A stretch of 64,000 nt of DNA from Flavobacterium enshiense (GTDB taxonomy: Bacteria > Bacteroidota > Bacteroidia > Flavobacteriales > Flavobacteriaceae). Positions 26,302-35,073 of the stretch are shown in pieces. How positions within the stretch are numbered: the first letter of the stretch is position 1; every line of letters starts with the position of its first letter. A program made the position numbers and the translations under genes. The stretch covers positions 2,356,001 through 2,420,000 of the forward strand of contig NZ_CP090376.1 in the NCBI RefSeq assembly GCF_022836875.1, written 5' to 3'. The notes beneath the pieces are model-generated. The model was not told where the DNA came from, did no database searches, and was given only the letters and a program-made list of their open reading frames with translations.

Positions 26302-26868
26302 TTATTCTTTTACGCGCTCCATGTAAGAACCTGAAGCTGTATCGATTTTGATTTTATCACCTTCGTTGATGAACAAAGGAACGTTTACCGTAGCTCCTGT
26401 TTCAACAGTAGCCGGTTTTGTTGCATTGGTAGCAGTATTTCCTTTTACTCCCGGCTCTGCATAAGTTACCTCAAGAATTACCGAAGCAGGCATATCTACA
26501 GCTAACGGAGCATCGGTTTCAGTATTGATCTGAACCATCACGTTAGTTCCTTCTTTTAATAAGTCCGGAGCATCAAGGATATCTCTGTTTAATGAAATCT
26601 GCTCGAAAGTTTCGTTGTTCATAAAGTGGAACTCCTGTCCTTCAGCATATAAAAATTGAAATGTATGTGTTTCTACACGAACAACATCAATTTTGTGACC
26701 TGCAGAAAATGTATTATCCAATACTTTTCCGTTTGTTAAACTTTTAAGTTTGGTTCTTACGAAAGCAGGACCTTTACCCGGTTTAACGTGTAAGAATTCA
26801 ACAATTTTATAAATATCGTGGTTGAATTTAATACACAATCCGTTTCTGATATCAGCTGTACTTGCCAT
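26302..26868 (-). CDS. efp: Elongation factor P
   Basis: 188 residues, the standard length, with three beta-barrel domains. The N-terminal loop HVKPGKGPAFVRTKLKS carries the lysine position that is modified in many bacteria. The second domain motif is DVVRVETHTFQFLYAEG, and the end DTASGSYMERVKE is typical. EF-P rescues ribosomes stalled at polyproline. It is embedded in the lipid A cluster, an arrangement seen in other Flavobacteria. Confidence 0.96.
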   Translation of the reverse strand: MASTADIRNGLCIKFNHDIYKIVEFLHVKPGKGPAFVRTKLKSLTNGKVLDNTFSAGHKIDVVRVETHTFQFLYAEGQEFHFMNNETFEQISLNRDILDAPDLLKEGTNVMVQINTETDAPLAVDMPASVILEVTYAEPGVKGNTATNATKPATVETGATVNVPLFINEGDKIKIDTASGSYMERVKE

Positions 26869-26897
26869 TTTGATTTATTTAGTTGTTTTATTTTTTA

Positions 26898-27683
26898 TTA
26901 AATGCTTCCTGTATAACCTTTCATAACTCCTCGAGGTGAATTACGGACAAAAAGGATAATTTCATCGCGTTCCGGAGTTGCTTCCATTTCTGCTTCAATG
27001 ATACCTAATGCCTGAGTGGTATTGTAGGTTTTTTGGAACAGAATTCTGTAAATATCCTGAATTTCGCGAATTTTTTCAGTTGAAAAGCCTCTTCTTCTAA
27101 GTCCAACAGAATTGATTCCAACGTATGATAATGGTTCTTTAGCTGCTTTTGTGTAAGGAGGAACATCTTTACGAACCAATGAACCACCTGAAATCATAGC
27201 ATGATCCCCAATGGAAACAAATTGATGTATCGCAGCTAATCCTCCAATAACTGCATAATCACCAACAGTAACGTGTCCGGCTAAAGCCACTCCGTTTACA
27301 ATGATGGCATTGTCCCCGATATGACAATCGTGAGCAATGTGCGCAGTTGCCATAACCAGGCAGTTTTTTCCAATCTTAGTCTGTCCTGAAGCAATGGTTC
27401 CTCTGTTAACCGTAACACACTCTCTAATAGTTGTGTTATCACCTATTATCGCAAGTGAATCTTCACCTCCAAATTTTAAATCCTGAGGTACTGCAGCAAT
27501 TACAGCACCGGGAAAAATATTGCAATTCTTACCAATACGTGCGCCTTCCATTATGGTTACATTTGAACCAATCCAGGTTCCTTCACCAATTTCAACATTA
27601 TTGTGAATGGTTGTGAAGGGCTCAATTACCACATTTTTGGCAATTTTTGCTCCCGGATGAACATAGGCTAAAGGTTGATTCAT
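26898..27683 (-). CDS. lpxA: LpxA, acyl-ACP--UDP-N-acetylglucosamine O-acyltransferase
   Basis: 261 residues, normal for LpxA. The left-handed beta helix of hexapeptide repeats runs from VHPGAKIAKNVVIEPF. The catalytic base is in ATAHIAHDCHIGD, and a helical C-terminus (residues about 190-261) follows KEPLSYVGINSVGLRRRG. It adds the first acyl chain to UDP-GlcNAc in lipid A synthesis. It lies 10 bases after lpxC/fabZ. Confidence 0.96.
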   Translation of the reverse strand: MNQPLAYVHPGAKIAKNVVIEPFTTIHNNVEIGEGTWIGSNVTIMEGARIGKNCNIFPGAVIAAVPQDLKFGGEDSLAIIGDNTTIRECVTVNRGTIASGQTKIGKNCLVMATAHIAHDCHIGDNAIIVNGVALAGHVTVGDYAVIGGLAAIHQFVSIGDHAMISGGSLVRKDVPPYTKAAKEPLSYVGINSVGLRRRGFSTEKIREIQDIYRILFQKTYNTTQALGIIEAEMEATPERDEIILFVRNSPRGVMKGYTGSI

Positions 27684-27693
27684 ATTCTCTTTT

Positions 27694-29082
27694 TTAGTTC
27701 TTTTTTACAATTTGCGCCATTAATTCGGCTTCAGTAACTAATTTACCATTTGCATAAGCGCTGGCCTGCATATGACAGATTCCGCGACGGATTGGCGATA
27801 ATAACGATAATTTAAAGATTAAAGTATCCCCTGGTAAAACCTTGTGTTTGAATTTCACATTGTCTATTTTCATGAAATACGTCAAGTAGTTTTCAGGATC
27901 CGGAACGGTACTTAAAATTAAAATACCTCCGGTTTGTGCCATAGCTTCGATAATTAAAACACCCGGCATAACTGGAGCTCCCGGAAAATGTCCAATAAAG
28001 AATTCTTCATTCATTGTAACATTTTTTAATCCGACCACATGACTGTCTGACATTTCTAAAATTTTGTCTACCAACAAGAACGGATTTCTGTGTGGCAACA
28101 TCGACATGATTTTAGTTACGTCCATCAAAGGCTCTTTGTTTAAATCGAAAACAGGAACCTGATTTTTCTGTTCGTTTTTAATAATCTTGGACAATTTTTT
28201 TGCAAACATAGTGTTCACATAATGTCCGGGTTTATTAGCGATAATTTTTCCTTTTATTTTTGTTCCGATTAATGCCAAATCCCCTACCACATCAAGTAAT
28301 TTATGACGAGCAGCCTCATTTGGATAATGCAAAGTAAGGTTATCTAAAACGCCGTTTGGTTTAACGGAAATAGTATCTTTTCCGAAAGCCACTTTCAAAC
28401 GTTCCATTGTCTCGTCGGAAATCTCCTTATCAACATAAACGATAGCGTTATTTAAGTCACCTCCTTTGATTAAACCATTTTGAAGCAAACCTTCTAATTC
28501 ATGAAGGAAGCTGAAAGTACGGCAATCAGCAATTTCTGATTTGAATTCACCAATGGATTTCATGTTAGCATTTTGAGTACCTAAAACTTTTGTACCAAAA
28601 TCAACCATAGCAGTTACACAATACTCATCAGAAGGAATTACTGTAATTTCACTTCCGGTAGCTTCGTCTGTATATGAAATAACTTCTTTAACAACATAAA
28701 CATTTCGCTCAGCATCCTGCTCTACTACACCTGCTTTTTCAATGGCTTCCACGAAATATTTTGAAGAACCATCCATAATTGGAGGCTCAGAAGCATTTAA
28801 TTCTATGATAACGTTATCAACATCGCATCCAACAAAAGCAGCTAATACGTGCTCTGATGTCTGGATTTTAACGCCTAATTTTTCAAGATTTGTACCTCTT
28901 TGAGTATTTACGACATAATTTGCATCAGCTTCTATAATCGGCTCACCTTCCAAATCAACTCGAACAAATGTGAATCCGTTGTTAACTGGTGCCGGCTTAA
29001 ATGTCATTGTTACTTCCTGGCCGGTGTGTAACCCTACTCCTTTTAATGAAACTTCGTTTTTGATGGTTGTTTGCTTAACCAT
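27694..29082 (-). CDS. lpxC: Bifunctional LpxC deacetylase / FabZ 3-hydroxyacyl-ACP dehydratase
   Basis: 462 residues, a fusion known throughout Bacteroidota. LpxC spans about residues 1-305, with KGVGLHTGQEV, the zinc His in SEHVLAAF, and LDVVGDLALIGTKIKGKIIANKPGH region ligands. FabZ starts near residue 320 with LPHRNPFLLVDKIL and the hot-dog motif GHFPGAPVMPGVLIIEAMAQ. LpxC commits UDP-acyl-GlcNAc to lipid A, and FabZ dehydrates 3-hydroxyacyl-ACP. The fusion puts the two consumers of hydroxyacyl-ACP under one control. Confidence 0.96.
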   Translation of the reverse strand: MVKQTTIKNEVSLKGVGLHTGQEVTMTFKPAPVNNGFTFVRVDLEGEPIIEADANYVVNTQRGTNLEKLGVKIQTSEHVLAAFVGCDVDNVIIELNASEPPIMDGSSKYFVEAIEKAGVVEQDAERNVYVVKEVISYTDEATGSEITVIPSDEYCVTAMVDFGTKVLGTQNANMKSIGEFKSEIADCRTFSFLHELEGLLQNGLIKGGDLNNAIVYVDKEISDETMERLKVAFGKDTISVKPNGVLDNLTLHYPNEAARHKLLDVVGDLALIGTKIKGKIIANKPGHYVNTMFAKKLSKIIKNEQKNQVPVFDLNKEPLMDVTKIMSMLPHRNPFLLVDKILEMSDSHVVGLKNVTMNEEFFIGHFPGAPVMPGVLIIEAMAQTGGILILSTVPDPENYLTYFMKIDNVKFKHKVLPGDTLIFKLSLLSPIRRGICHMQASAYANGKLVTEAELMAQIVKKN

Positions 29083-29098
29083 GGTTATTTTATTTAGT

Positions 29099-30121
29099 TT
29101 AGTTAGTTTTCTTTTTTTTTAGTTTGTTCAAATCGTCTACGATTTTCGGCAGGTTTTTGAAATGAACGTATGATTTGCTGAAATCGGCGTAATTGAAAGA
29201 TGGGCTTCCTTGAATAGCTTCTCCATCCTTGATGTTTCTTCCGACTCCGGATTGCGCCTGGATTCGTACGCCATTACCGATTATTAAATGCCCCGCGATA
29301 CCAACCTGACCTCCAATCATACAGTTTTTACCAATTTTGGTTGAACCTGCCACTCCTGTTTGAGATGCAATAACTGTATTCTCTCCAATTTCTACATTGT
29401 GGGCAATTTGAATCTGGTTGTCTAGTTTTACGCCTTTACGGATAACCGTTGAACCTAGAGTAGCTCTGTCTATAGTAGTACAAGAACCGATATCGACATT
29501 ATCTTCGATAATTACATTTCCGATTTGCGGTACTTTCGAATACGTTCCGTCTTCCTGAGGAGCAAATCCAAATCCGTCTGATCCTATGATTGAACCCGAG
29601 TGAATCGTACAGTTATTACCAACTTCTGTTTCAGAATAAATACGAACACCTGCAAATAAGACAGTATTATCTCCAATAATAACGTTATCCCCCACAAAAC
29701 TGTTAGGGTAAATTTTTACGTTATTACCGATTTTTACATTTTTCCCAATATAACAGAAGCTTCCTAAATACAGGTTTTCACCGTATTCAACATTTTCGGA
29801 AATAACGGAAGGTTGTTCGATACCCGATTTCATCAGTTTTACCTGATTGTAGTATTCCAGAAGTTTGGAAAACGATTTATAGGCATCTTCCACTTTGATT
29901 AAAGTGGTAGTTATTGGCTGATCTGGTTCAAAAGTCGAATTTACTATGGTAATAGTCGCTTTTGTAGTGTATATGTAGTTTAGGTATTTAGGATTAGCCA
30001 AAAAAGTAAGTGAACCTTCTGTCCCTTCTTCTATTTTAGCCAATTTGTAGACTTCCGCTGATGGGTTCCCAACAACTTCACCTTCTAAAATACCAGCTAT
30101 TTGTTCTGCTGTAAATTTCAT
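29099..30121 (-). CDS. lpxD: LpxD, UDP-3-O-(3-hydroxyacyl)glucosamine N-acyltransferase
   Basis: 340 residues, typical of LpxD. The N-terminal domain (LAKIEEGTEGSLTFLANPKY) binds the uridine. Then come hexapeptide repeats with GSDGFGFAPQ and the catalytic His in IQIAHNVEIGENT, and a C-terminal helix. It adds the N-linked hydroxyacyl chain in lipid A synthesis. It is the first gene of the lpxD-lpxC/fabZ-lpxA-efp cluster, with a -7 element TATTTTTG upstream at 30214-30221. Confidence 0.95.
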   Translation of the reverse strand: MKFTAEQIAGILEGEVVGNPSAEVYKLAKIEEGTEGSLTFLANPKYLNYIYTTKATITIVNSTFEPDQPITTTLIKVEDAYKSFSKLLEYYNQVKLMKSGIEQPSVISENVEYGENLYLGSFCYIGKNVKIGNNVKIYPNSFVGDNVIIGDNTVLFAGVRIYSETEVGNNCTIHSGSIIGSDGFGFAPQEDGTYSKVPQIGNVIIEDNVDIGSCTTIDRATLGSTVIRKGVKLDNQIQIAHNVEIGENTVIASQTGVAGSTKIGKNCMIGGQVGIAGHLIIGNGVRIQAQSGVGRNIKDGEAIQGSPSFNYADFSKSYVHFKNLPKIVDDLNKLKKKKTN

Positions 30122-30238
30122 CTTATATCATTTAAATTTACCTTAGGTATAAGATAAAACTCGCATTTTTGTTTGTTGCATGTCTGTTTTCAGCATAGCT
30201 CGTTTTATCTGTGCAAAAATATAAAATTTAATCGAATC

Positions 30239-31474
30239 TTAACTTTCTAAGAGTACTTTTGGAAAACAGATAAAATATTTTGTCACCGGTTTTGATAAAG
30301 CTTTTAAATTCAGCTGGTCAGAAGCTTCAACCACATCTTCTATGGTTTTATCTTTCTTATAAATATGGATTGGTTCTCCGGTTTTATTATAGGCCTGATT
30401 CTTGATTTTACCCTTAAAAATAAAATAATTAACTTCCTTCTCAGATAAATTGTGAAGGTTCATCATTTTCGATTTCAAATCGCCCATATGTCCTTTGCTC
30501 ACTTTATCTGAAACCATTCTGATTTTAAGCAAATCCCGATTGATGATCATCTTACTTAAAGAAGAAAGTACAAAATCATCATGAAATTGCCATGATTTTA
30601 TGGCGCTGACGACATCAAAATCATCCAATAATGCGAATTTTTTTAAAGTCGGGTTGTCGAAACCGCTAGAGTCAATTTTATTCTGCATAAAAAACTGTAA
30701 CGGTTCACTACAAGGAAGCATTGTGCCCATTTGAGTGAGCTCTTTGGCGCGTTTCAAAATTTTTGTCAGCGTTAATTCGGCCACAAGACTGGTTTTGTGC
30801 AGATAAGCCTGCCAATACATTAATCGTCTTGCCACTAAAAACTGCTCTACTGAGTAAATCCCTTTTTCTTCAATAACCAAAACATCGTCCACAACGTGCA
30901 TCATCTGAATCAATCGTTCCGAATTGATGTTTCCTTCAGCAACACCAGTGTAAAAACTGTCTCGCTTCAGGTAATCCATTCGGTCCATATCCAATTGACT
31001 GGAAATAAGTTGCAGCATAAATCTTCTGTGGTATTCTCCTTTGAAAATCTGGATAGCCAAAGATAATTTTCCGTCAAATTCACGATTCAGTTCATTCATA
31101 AAAAATAATGAAATCTCTTCATGATGAACCGATTCCACAATACTGTGCTCCATGGCGTGTGAAAATGGTCCGTGCCCGATATCATGCAACAATATTGCGA
31201 TATAAAGCGCATTTTCTTCATCTTCGGAAATTTCCACTTCTTTAAAGCGTAACGTCTGAACAGCTTTCTGCATAATATGCATACAGCCTAAAGCGTGATG
31301 AAAACGCGTATGATGCGCACCCGGATAAACAAGATAGGACATTCCCATTTGGGAAATACGTCGTAACCGCTGAAAATAAGGATGTTGTATTAAGTCGTAA
31401 ATTAAGGTATTCGGAATGGTTATAAAACCATAAATGGGGTCGTTAAGTATTTTGAGCTTGTTAATCTGATTCAC
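30239..31474 (-). CDS. HD-domain phosphohydrolase (dNTPase-like)
   Basis: About 411 residues if the GTG at 31474 is the start (NQINKLKILNDPIYGFI, where relatives begin); a longer ATG frame opens at 31528. HD-domain ligands are visible in HHTRFHHALGCMHIM and AILLHDIGHGPFSH, and later DRMDYLKRDSFYTGVAEG as in SAMHD1/dGTPase relatives. The likely reaction is hydrolysis of dNTPs or related nucleotides. It lies upstream of lpxD on the same strand. Confidence 0.88.
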   Translation of the reverse strand: MNQINKLKILNDPIYGFITIPNTLIYDLIQHPYFQRLRRISQMGMSYLVYPGAHHTRFHHALGCMHIMQKAVQTLRFKEVEISEDEENALYIAILLHDIGHGPFSHAMEHSIVESVHHEEISLFFMNELNREFDGKLSLAIQIFKGEYHRRFMLQLISSQLDMDRMDYLKRDSFYTGVAEGNINSERLIQMMHVVDDVLVIEEKGIYSVEQFLVARRLMYWQAYLHKTSLVAELTLTKILKRAKELTQMGTMLPCSEPLQFFMQNKIDSSGFDNPTLKKFALLDDFDVVSAIKSWQFHDDFVLSSLSKMIINRDLLKIRMVSDKVSKGHMGDLKSKMMNLHNLSEKEVNYFIFKGKIKNQAYNKTGEPIHIYKKDKTIEDVVEASDQLNLKALSKPVTKYFICFPKVLLES

Positions 31475-31545
31475 GCAAGTATAATATTTAAACAAATATA
31501 GGAAATTTAACATTGACAACTTCCTCAAACCAATCAGAAATAAAA

Positions 31546-31565
31546 AACCACCCTTTTGGGTGGTT
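31546..31565 (-). terminator. Terminator downstream of the M13 peptidase gene
   Basis: AACCACCC / GGGTGGTT with a TTTT loop, followed by a T-run on the minus strand. Confidence 0.8.
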
Positions 31566-31584
31566 GATTTTGACTATCTAGAAC

Positions 31585-33633
31585 TTACCAAATAAATACT
31601 CTGGCGCTTTCCGGACGATGCATTTTATCACCTTCCTTAATCTTAAATGTCGCGTAGAATTCAGGCATATTACTTAGCGGTCCGTTAATTCGGAATTGCG
31701 CCGGAGCATGAACATCGGTCATGATTTGCTGCGCTAAAGCTTCATTTTTAACATTTACCATCCAAGCATAAGCATAAGCTAAAAAGAAGCGCTCATTCGG
31801 ATTCAAACCTGCAATTTTGTCTTTGTTTTTAAATTGATTGGTCTTCTTAAATGCCTCATATCCCATAACAACACCTCCTAAATCAGCAATATTTTCGCCT
31901 TGCGTCGCATCTCCATTTACGAATTTACCTTTCAACGCTTCGTATTTACTAAACTGTTCAACGATTAATTTTGTTTTGGCTTTGAATTTTATCAGATCTT
32001 CTGCCGTCCACCAATTGTTTAAGTTTCCTTTTTCATCATATTGACTTCCCTGATCGTCGAAACCGTGAGTGATTTCATGTCCGAATGTCGATCCGCCTAT
32101 GATTCCGTATAAAACAGCATCGTCCGGCATTCTTCCTTCAAATCCAGGAACGATGATATTACAGCCTGGAACGCAAATTTCATTATTGCTTGGGTTGTAG
32201 TAGGCGTTATAAGTTTGTGGATACATACCCCACTCTGTTCTGTCCACCGGTTTCCCATATTTGGCAATCATATAATCGTATTCCCATTTATTGGTATTCA
32301 TTACGTTAGCGCAATATGATTTTCTGTCAATGGAAACACTGCTCATGTCTTTCCATTTATCAGGATATCCGACTTTCATGACAATTTTGCTCAGTTTTAC
32401 CAATGCTTTTTGCTTTGTGGCAGGACTCATCCAATCTAATTTTTTGATGCGTTCGGCATAAACGTCCCTGATGTTATTACCTATTTCCAGAAGTTTTTCT
32501 TTAGTTCCTTTTGGTAAATATTCATCAACATATACCTGACCAATCAACTCTCCAAGGGAAGCATCTGTAGTACTCACTACCCTTTTCCATCTCGGTTTTT
32601 GTTTGCTTACCCCATTCATTACTGTAGAATAGAATTTGAAATTCTGTACTTCGATTGCATTATTTAAATACGATGCATAACTGTCTACTAAAGTCCATTT
32701 TAAATACACTTTCCAGTCTTCAATGGCATATGTTTTTGTTAATTCATTCAATCCTTTGTAAAATTCAGGTTGACCTACAATAACAGAGTCGGCTTTAGCT
32801 ACTTTCAAAGTTGCCAGCATTTTATCAACACTTAAATTAGGAGCCAATGCTTTAAATTGGGTAACCGACATTTTATTGTAGTTCTTTATTGGATCACGAA
32901 GGGCTTCTAATTTACGTGAAACTTTAGCTAAATCTGTTTCCATTTTCATGATTGTAGCCGCATTTTTAGAAGCCGAGGTTTTATCCTGTCCAATAAGCTG
33001 CATCATAGCCTGAAGGTGTTTTTGATATTCTTTTCGGATGGTTACTGTTTCCTCATCGGTATTGAAATAGTAATCGCGGTCTCCAAGTCCTAATCCACCT
33101 TGAGAGAAAAACAAAGCATATTTCGTACTGTTTTTATCATCCTGCCCCAGATAAAAGTTAAATGCCGGACCAGTTCCGATGGTATGCATGTAGGCGATGG
33201 TTTCTGATAAAGAGTTAACATCTTTAATAGCGTCAATTCTGGCCATTTCAGCTTTAAGCGGATTGATTCCTGCTTTTTCAATGGCTAAAGTATCCATTCC
33301 TGAAGCATAAAAATCCCCTATTTTCTGTTTGTTGCTCCCTTTCGCAGCCTCATTATCTTCAGAAGATTTAATACAGATTGCTTTTATTTGGGCGTTGATG
33401 GTATCACCGATGGTTCTGAAAATTCCGTTGCTGCTTTCAGTTTCAGGAATCGGATGTTTTTTGAACCAGCCTCCGTTAGCATAATGGAAAAAATTTTCTC
33501 CAGGATTTAAAGTCGTATCCCTGTTTATTGCCAAGGGATCAGGTTGGATTAATTCGGAGGTTTCCTTGTTTTTACAACTTGTTAATGCTAAGGATGTTCC
33601 TGCAGCAAGAAGTGCAAAATGTTTAAATTTCAT
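31585..33633 (-). CDS. M13 family zinc metallopeptidase (neprilysin-like), lipoprotein
   Basis: 682 residues, normal for M13 (PepO/neprilysin type). The signal MKFKHFALLAAGTSLALTSC has a lipobox cysteine. The zinc site is FGHEITHGFDDQG (HExxH), with the third ligand in GENIADLGG. YNAYYNPSNNEICVPG is typical. It cleaves peptides in the periplasm or at the surface. The promoter has TTTG and TACCTTTG boxes just upstream. Gene stands alone. Confidence 0.95.
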   Translation of the reverse strand: MKFKHFALLAAGTSLALTSCKNKETSELIQPDPLAINRDTTLNPGENFFHYANGGWFKKHPIPETESSNGIFRTIGDTINAQIKAICIKSSEDNEAAKGSNKQKIGDFYASGMDTLAIEKAGINPLKAEMARIDAIKDVNSLSETIAYMHTIGTGPAFNFYLGQDDKNSTKYALFFSQGGLGLGDRDYYFNTDEETVTIRKEYQKHLQAMMQLIGQDKTSASKNAATIMKMETDLAKVSRKLEALRDPIKNYNKMSVTQFKALAPNLSVDKMLATLKVAKADSVIVGQPEFYKGLNELTKTYAIEDWKVYLKWTLVDSYASYLNNAIEVQNFKFYSTVMNGVSKQKPRWKRVVSTTDASLGELIGQVYVDEYLPKGTKEKLLEIGNNIRDVYAERIKKLDWMSPATKQKALVKLSKIVMKVGYPDKWKDMSSVSIDRKSYCANVMNTNKWEYDYMIAKYGKPVDRTEWGMYPQTYNAYYNPSNNEICVPGCNIIVPGFEGRMPDDAVLYGIIGGSTFGHEITHGFDDQGSQYDEKGNLNNWWTAEDLIKFKAKTKLIVEQFSKYEALKGKFVNGDATQGENIADLGGVVMGYEAFKKTNQFKNKDKIAGLNPNERFFLAYAYAWMVNVKNEALAQQIMTDVHAPAQFRINGPLSNMPEFYATFKIKEGDKMHRPESARVFIW

Positions 33634-33668
33634 ATAGTTTAAAATTTAGTGGATTAGATTAGTTTTTT

Positions 33669-33700
33669 CAAAGGTATATTTTTCTTACATCCTTTACAAA
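33669..33700 (-). promoter_or_regulatory. Promoter of the M13 peptidase gene
   Basis: TTTG (33697-33700) and TACCTTTG (33669-33676) on the minus strand with a 20-base spacer, about 35 bases before the ATG. Confidence 0.7.
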
Positions 33701-33862
33701 TCTACTTAAAACAGTTCAAATTTAAACTATTTAAATAAAACCACAATCAATTACAAATCAACTATTTAAATCAATTTTTGATTGTATAATCGTGTTAAAA
33801 TCTGTAATTTTATTGTTCATTTTACAATTGTTTTTACAGTATAATTCTTTAAAAAAATCCTT

Positions 33863-34276
33863 ATGAAAAACTTTGAAAAAACTTTAGTCAAAGGAATGTT
33901 CGTTCTTTTGCTATTTACATTAGGAGCTGTGGCCCAGGACAAAAAAATAGAATCCAATAATATGGGCTCAAATAAGATGATGAATAATCTAGTAGACAAC
34001 AAATTGATTCATGCGGTAGAGATATCGATTGAACCCGGTCAAAAAACAGATATGCATACCCATCCGGCGCATTTCTACTATGCACTATCTGATGGAAAAA
34101 TCATGATTCATTACAAAGACGGAAAAGATGAACTGATGGTATTAACTACCGGTGTTTCAGGTTATGGAGATCCAGAACGTCCCCATGTTACTGAAAATGT
34201 TGGAGAAACTACCGTTAAATTTCTAATCGTGGAATTAAAAGAGCATCCTTATAAAGAGGCTAAACCTAAAAAATGA
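33863..34276 (+). CDS. Secreted cupin-domain protein
   Basis: 137 residues. The signal peptide is MKNFEKTLVKGMFVLLLFTLGAVAQ's region (residues 1 to about 25). A single small cupin barrel follows, with metal-ligand motif DMHTHPAHFYYALSDGK and the second cupin stretch ERPHVTENVGE. No catalytic assignment is possible from the fold alone. Monocistronic, divergent from the M13 gene and convergent with the GNAT gene. Confidence 0.8.
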   Translation: MKNFEKTLVKGMFVLLLFTLGAVAQDKKIESNNMGSNKMMNNLVDNKLIHAVEISIEPGQKTDMHTHPAHFYYALSDGKIMIHYKDGKDELMVLTTGVSGYGDPERPHVTENVGETTVKFLIVELKEHPYKEAKPKK

Positions 34277-34300
34277 CACTAAAAATACACTTTGCAAAAT

Positions 34301-34334
34301 AAAAAAGATGACTACTAAAATGTTCATCTTTTTT
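34301..34334. terminator. Terminator between the cupin and GNAT genes
   Basis: AAAAAAGATGA / TCATCTTTTTT with a 12-base loop, bidirectional, between convergent genes. Confidence 0.7.
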
Positions 34335-34354
34335 ATTTTATGCTTTGCTCTATT

Positions 34355-34885
34355 TCACTCAAGTGTCAGTTTAAATCCGAAAACAGGCAACTCTCCCTGC
34401 ATGAAATCCAAATCTTCGGATCTCTTGAAACCAATGTTTTCATACATTTTCCAGGCAATGGCCATGGCTTTGGTTGAATGAATAATTACTTGGTTTAGTT
34501 TTTTATTCTTAGCTTTTTCAATGCATTCAACTGTCAGTAATTTTCCAACACCATTTCCTCGTTCTTTTGGACTTACAGCCAATAGCCTGAAACCGGCAGA
34601 ATTCACCTCTTTGGTTGCTGTTCCCCCCGAACCATAGTATTTCATATCATTGAAGAAAACAACTCCGCCTGCAATTTCATTATCTTGGGAAACCGCAACT
34701 AAAAGCTCTGTTCCGGGGTTATTGGTCAAATCACCAATGTTGGCAAGCATTTTATAATAATTTGGCTGTTCGGATTCTTTCGGGAAACCTTCAAGCTGAG
34801 AATAAACCTGAACCATCAGTTTCCCGATTTCGGCAAATTCTCCGGGTTTGGCATTTCTTATTGTATATTTCTGATTAGTCATCAT
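34355..34885 (-). CDS. GNAT family N-acetyltransferase
   Basis: 176 residues with a GNAT fold. The acetyl-CoA loop is SPKERGNGVGKLL, preceded by the FRLLAVS strand and followed by HSTKAMAIAWKMYENIGFKR. The substrate cannot be read from sequence. An ATG three bases downstream of the given start is equally possible (MMTNQK). It stands alone, divergent from porX. Confidence 0.88.
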   Translation of the reverse strand: MMTNQKYTIRNAKPGEFAEIGKLMVQVYSQLEGFPKESEQPNYYKMLANIGDLTNNPGTELLVAVSQDNEIAGGVVFFNDMKYYGSGGTATKEVNSAGFRLLAVSPKERGNGVGKLLTVECIEKAKNKKLNQVIIHSTKAMAIAWKMYENIGFKRSEDLDFMQGELPVFGFKLTLE

Positions 34886-35073
34886 GTTAAAAATTGTTTC
34901 TGTATTTCAAATATATTGCGATTTACCATTATACAAAATACTACTTTTTAAAAAATACGCTTTCAATCTTTAGAAAAAATATTACGAAACAATACGTTTA
35001 TTTTTACAATAATTTTAACCTGATTCCGTTGTTAAATCTATATATTGCATTATAAATTATATAACGAAACATC

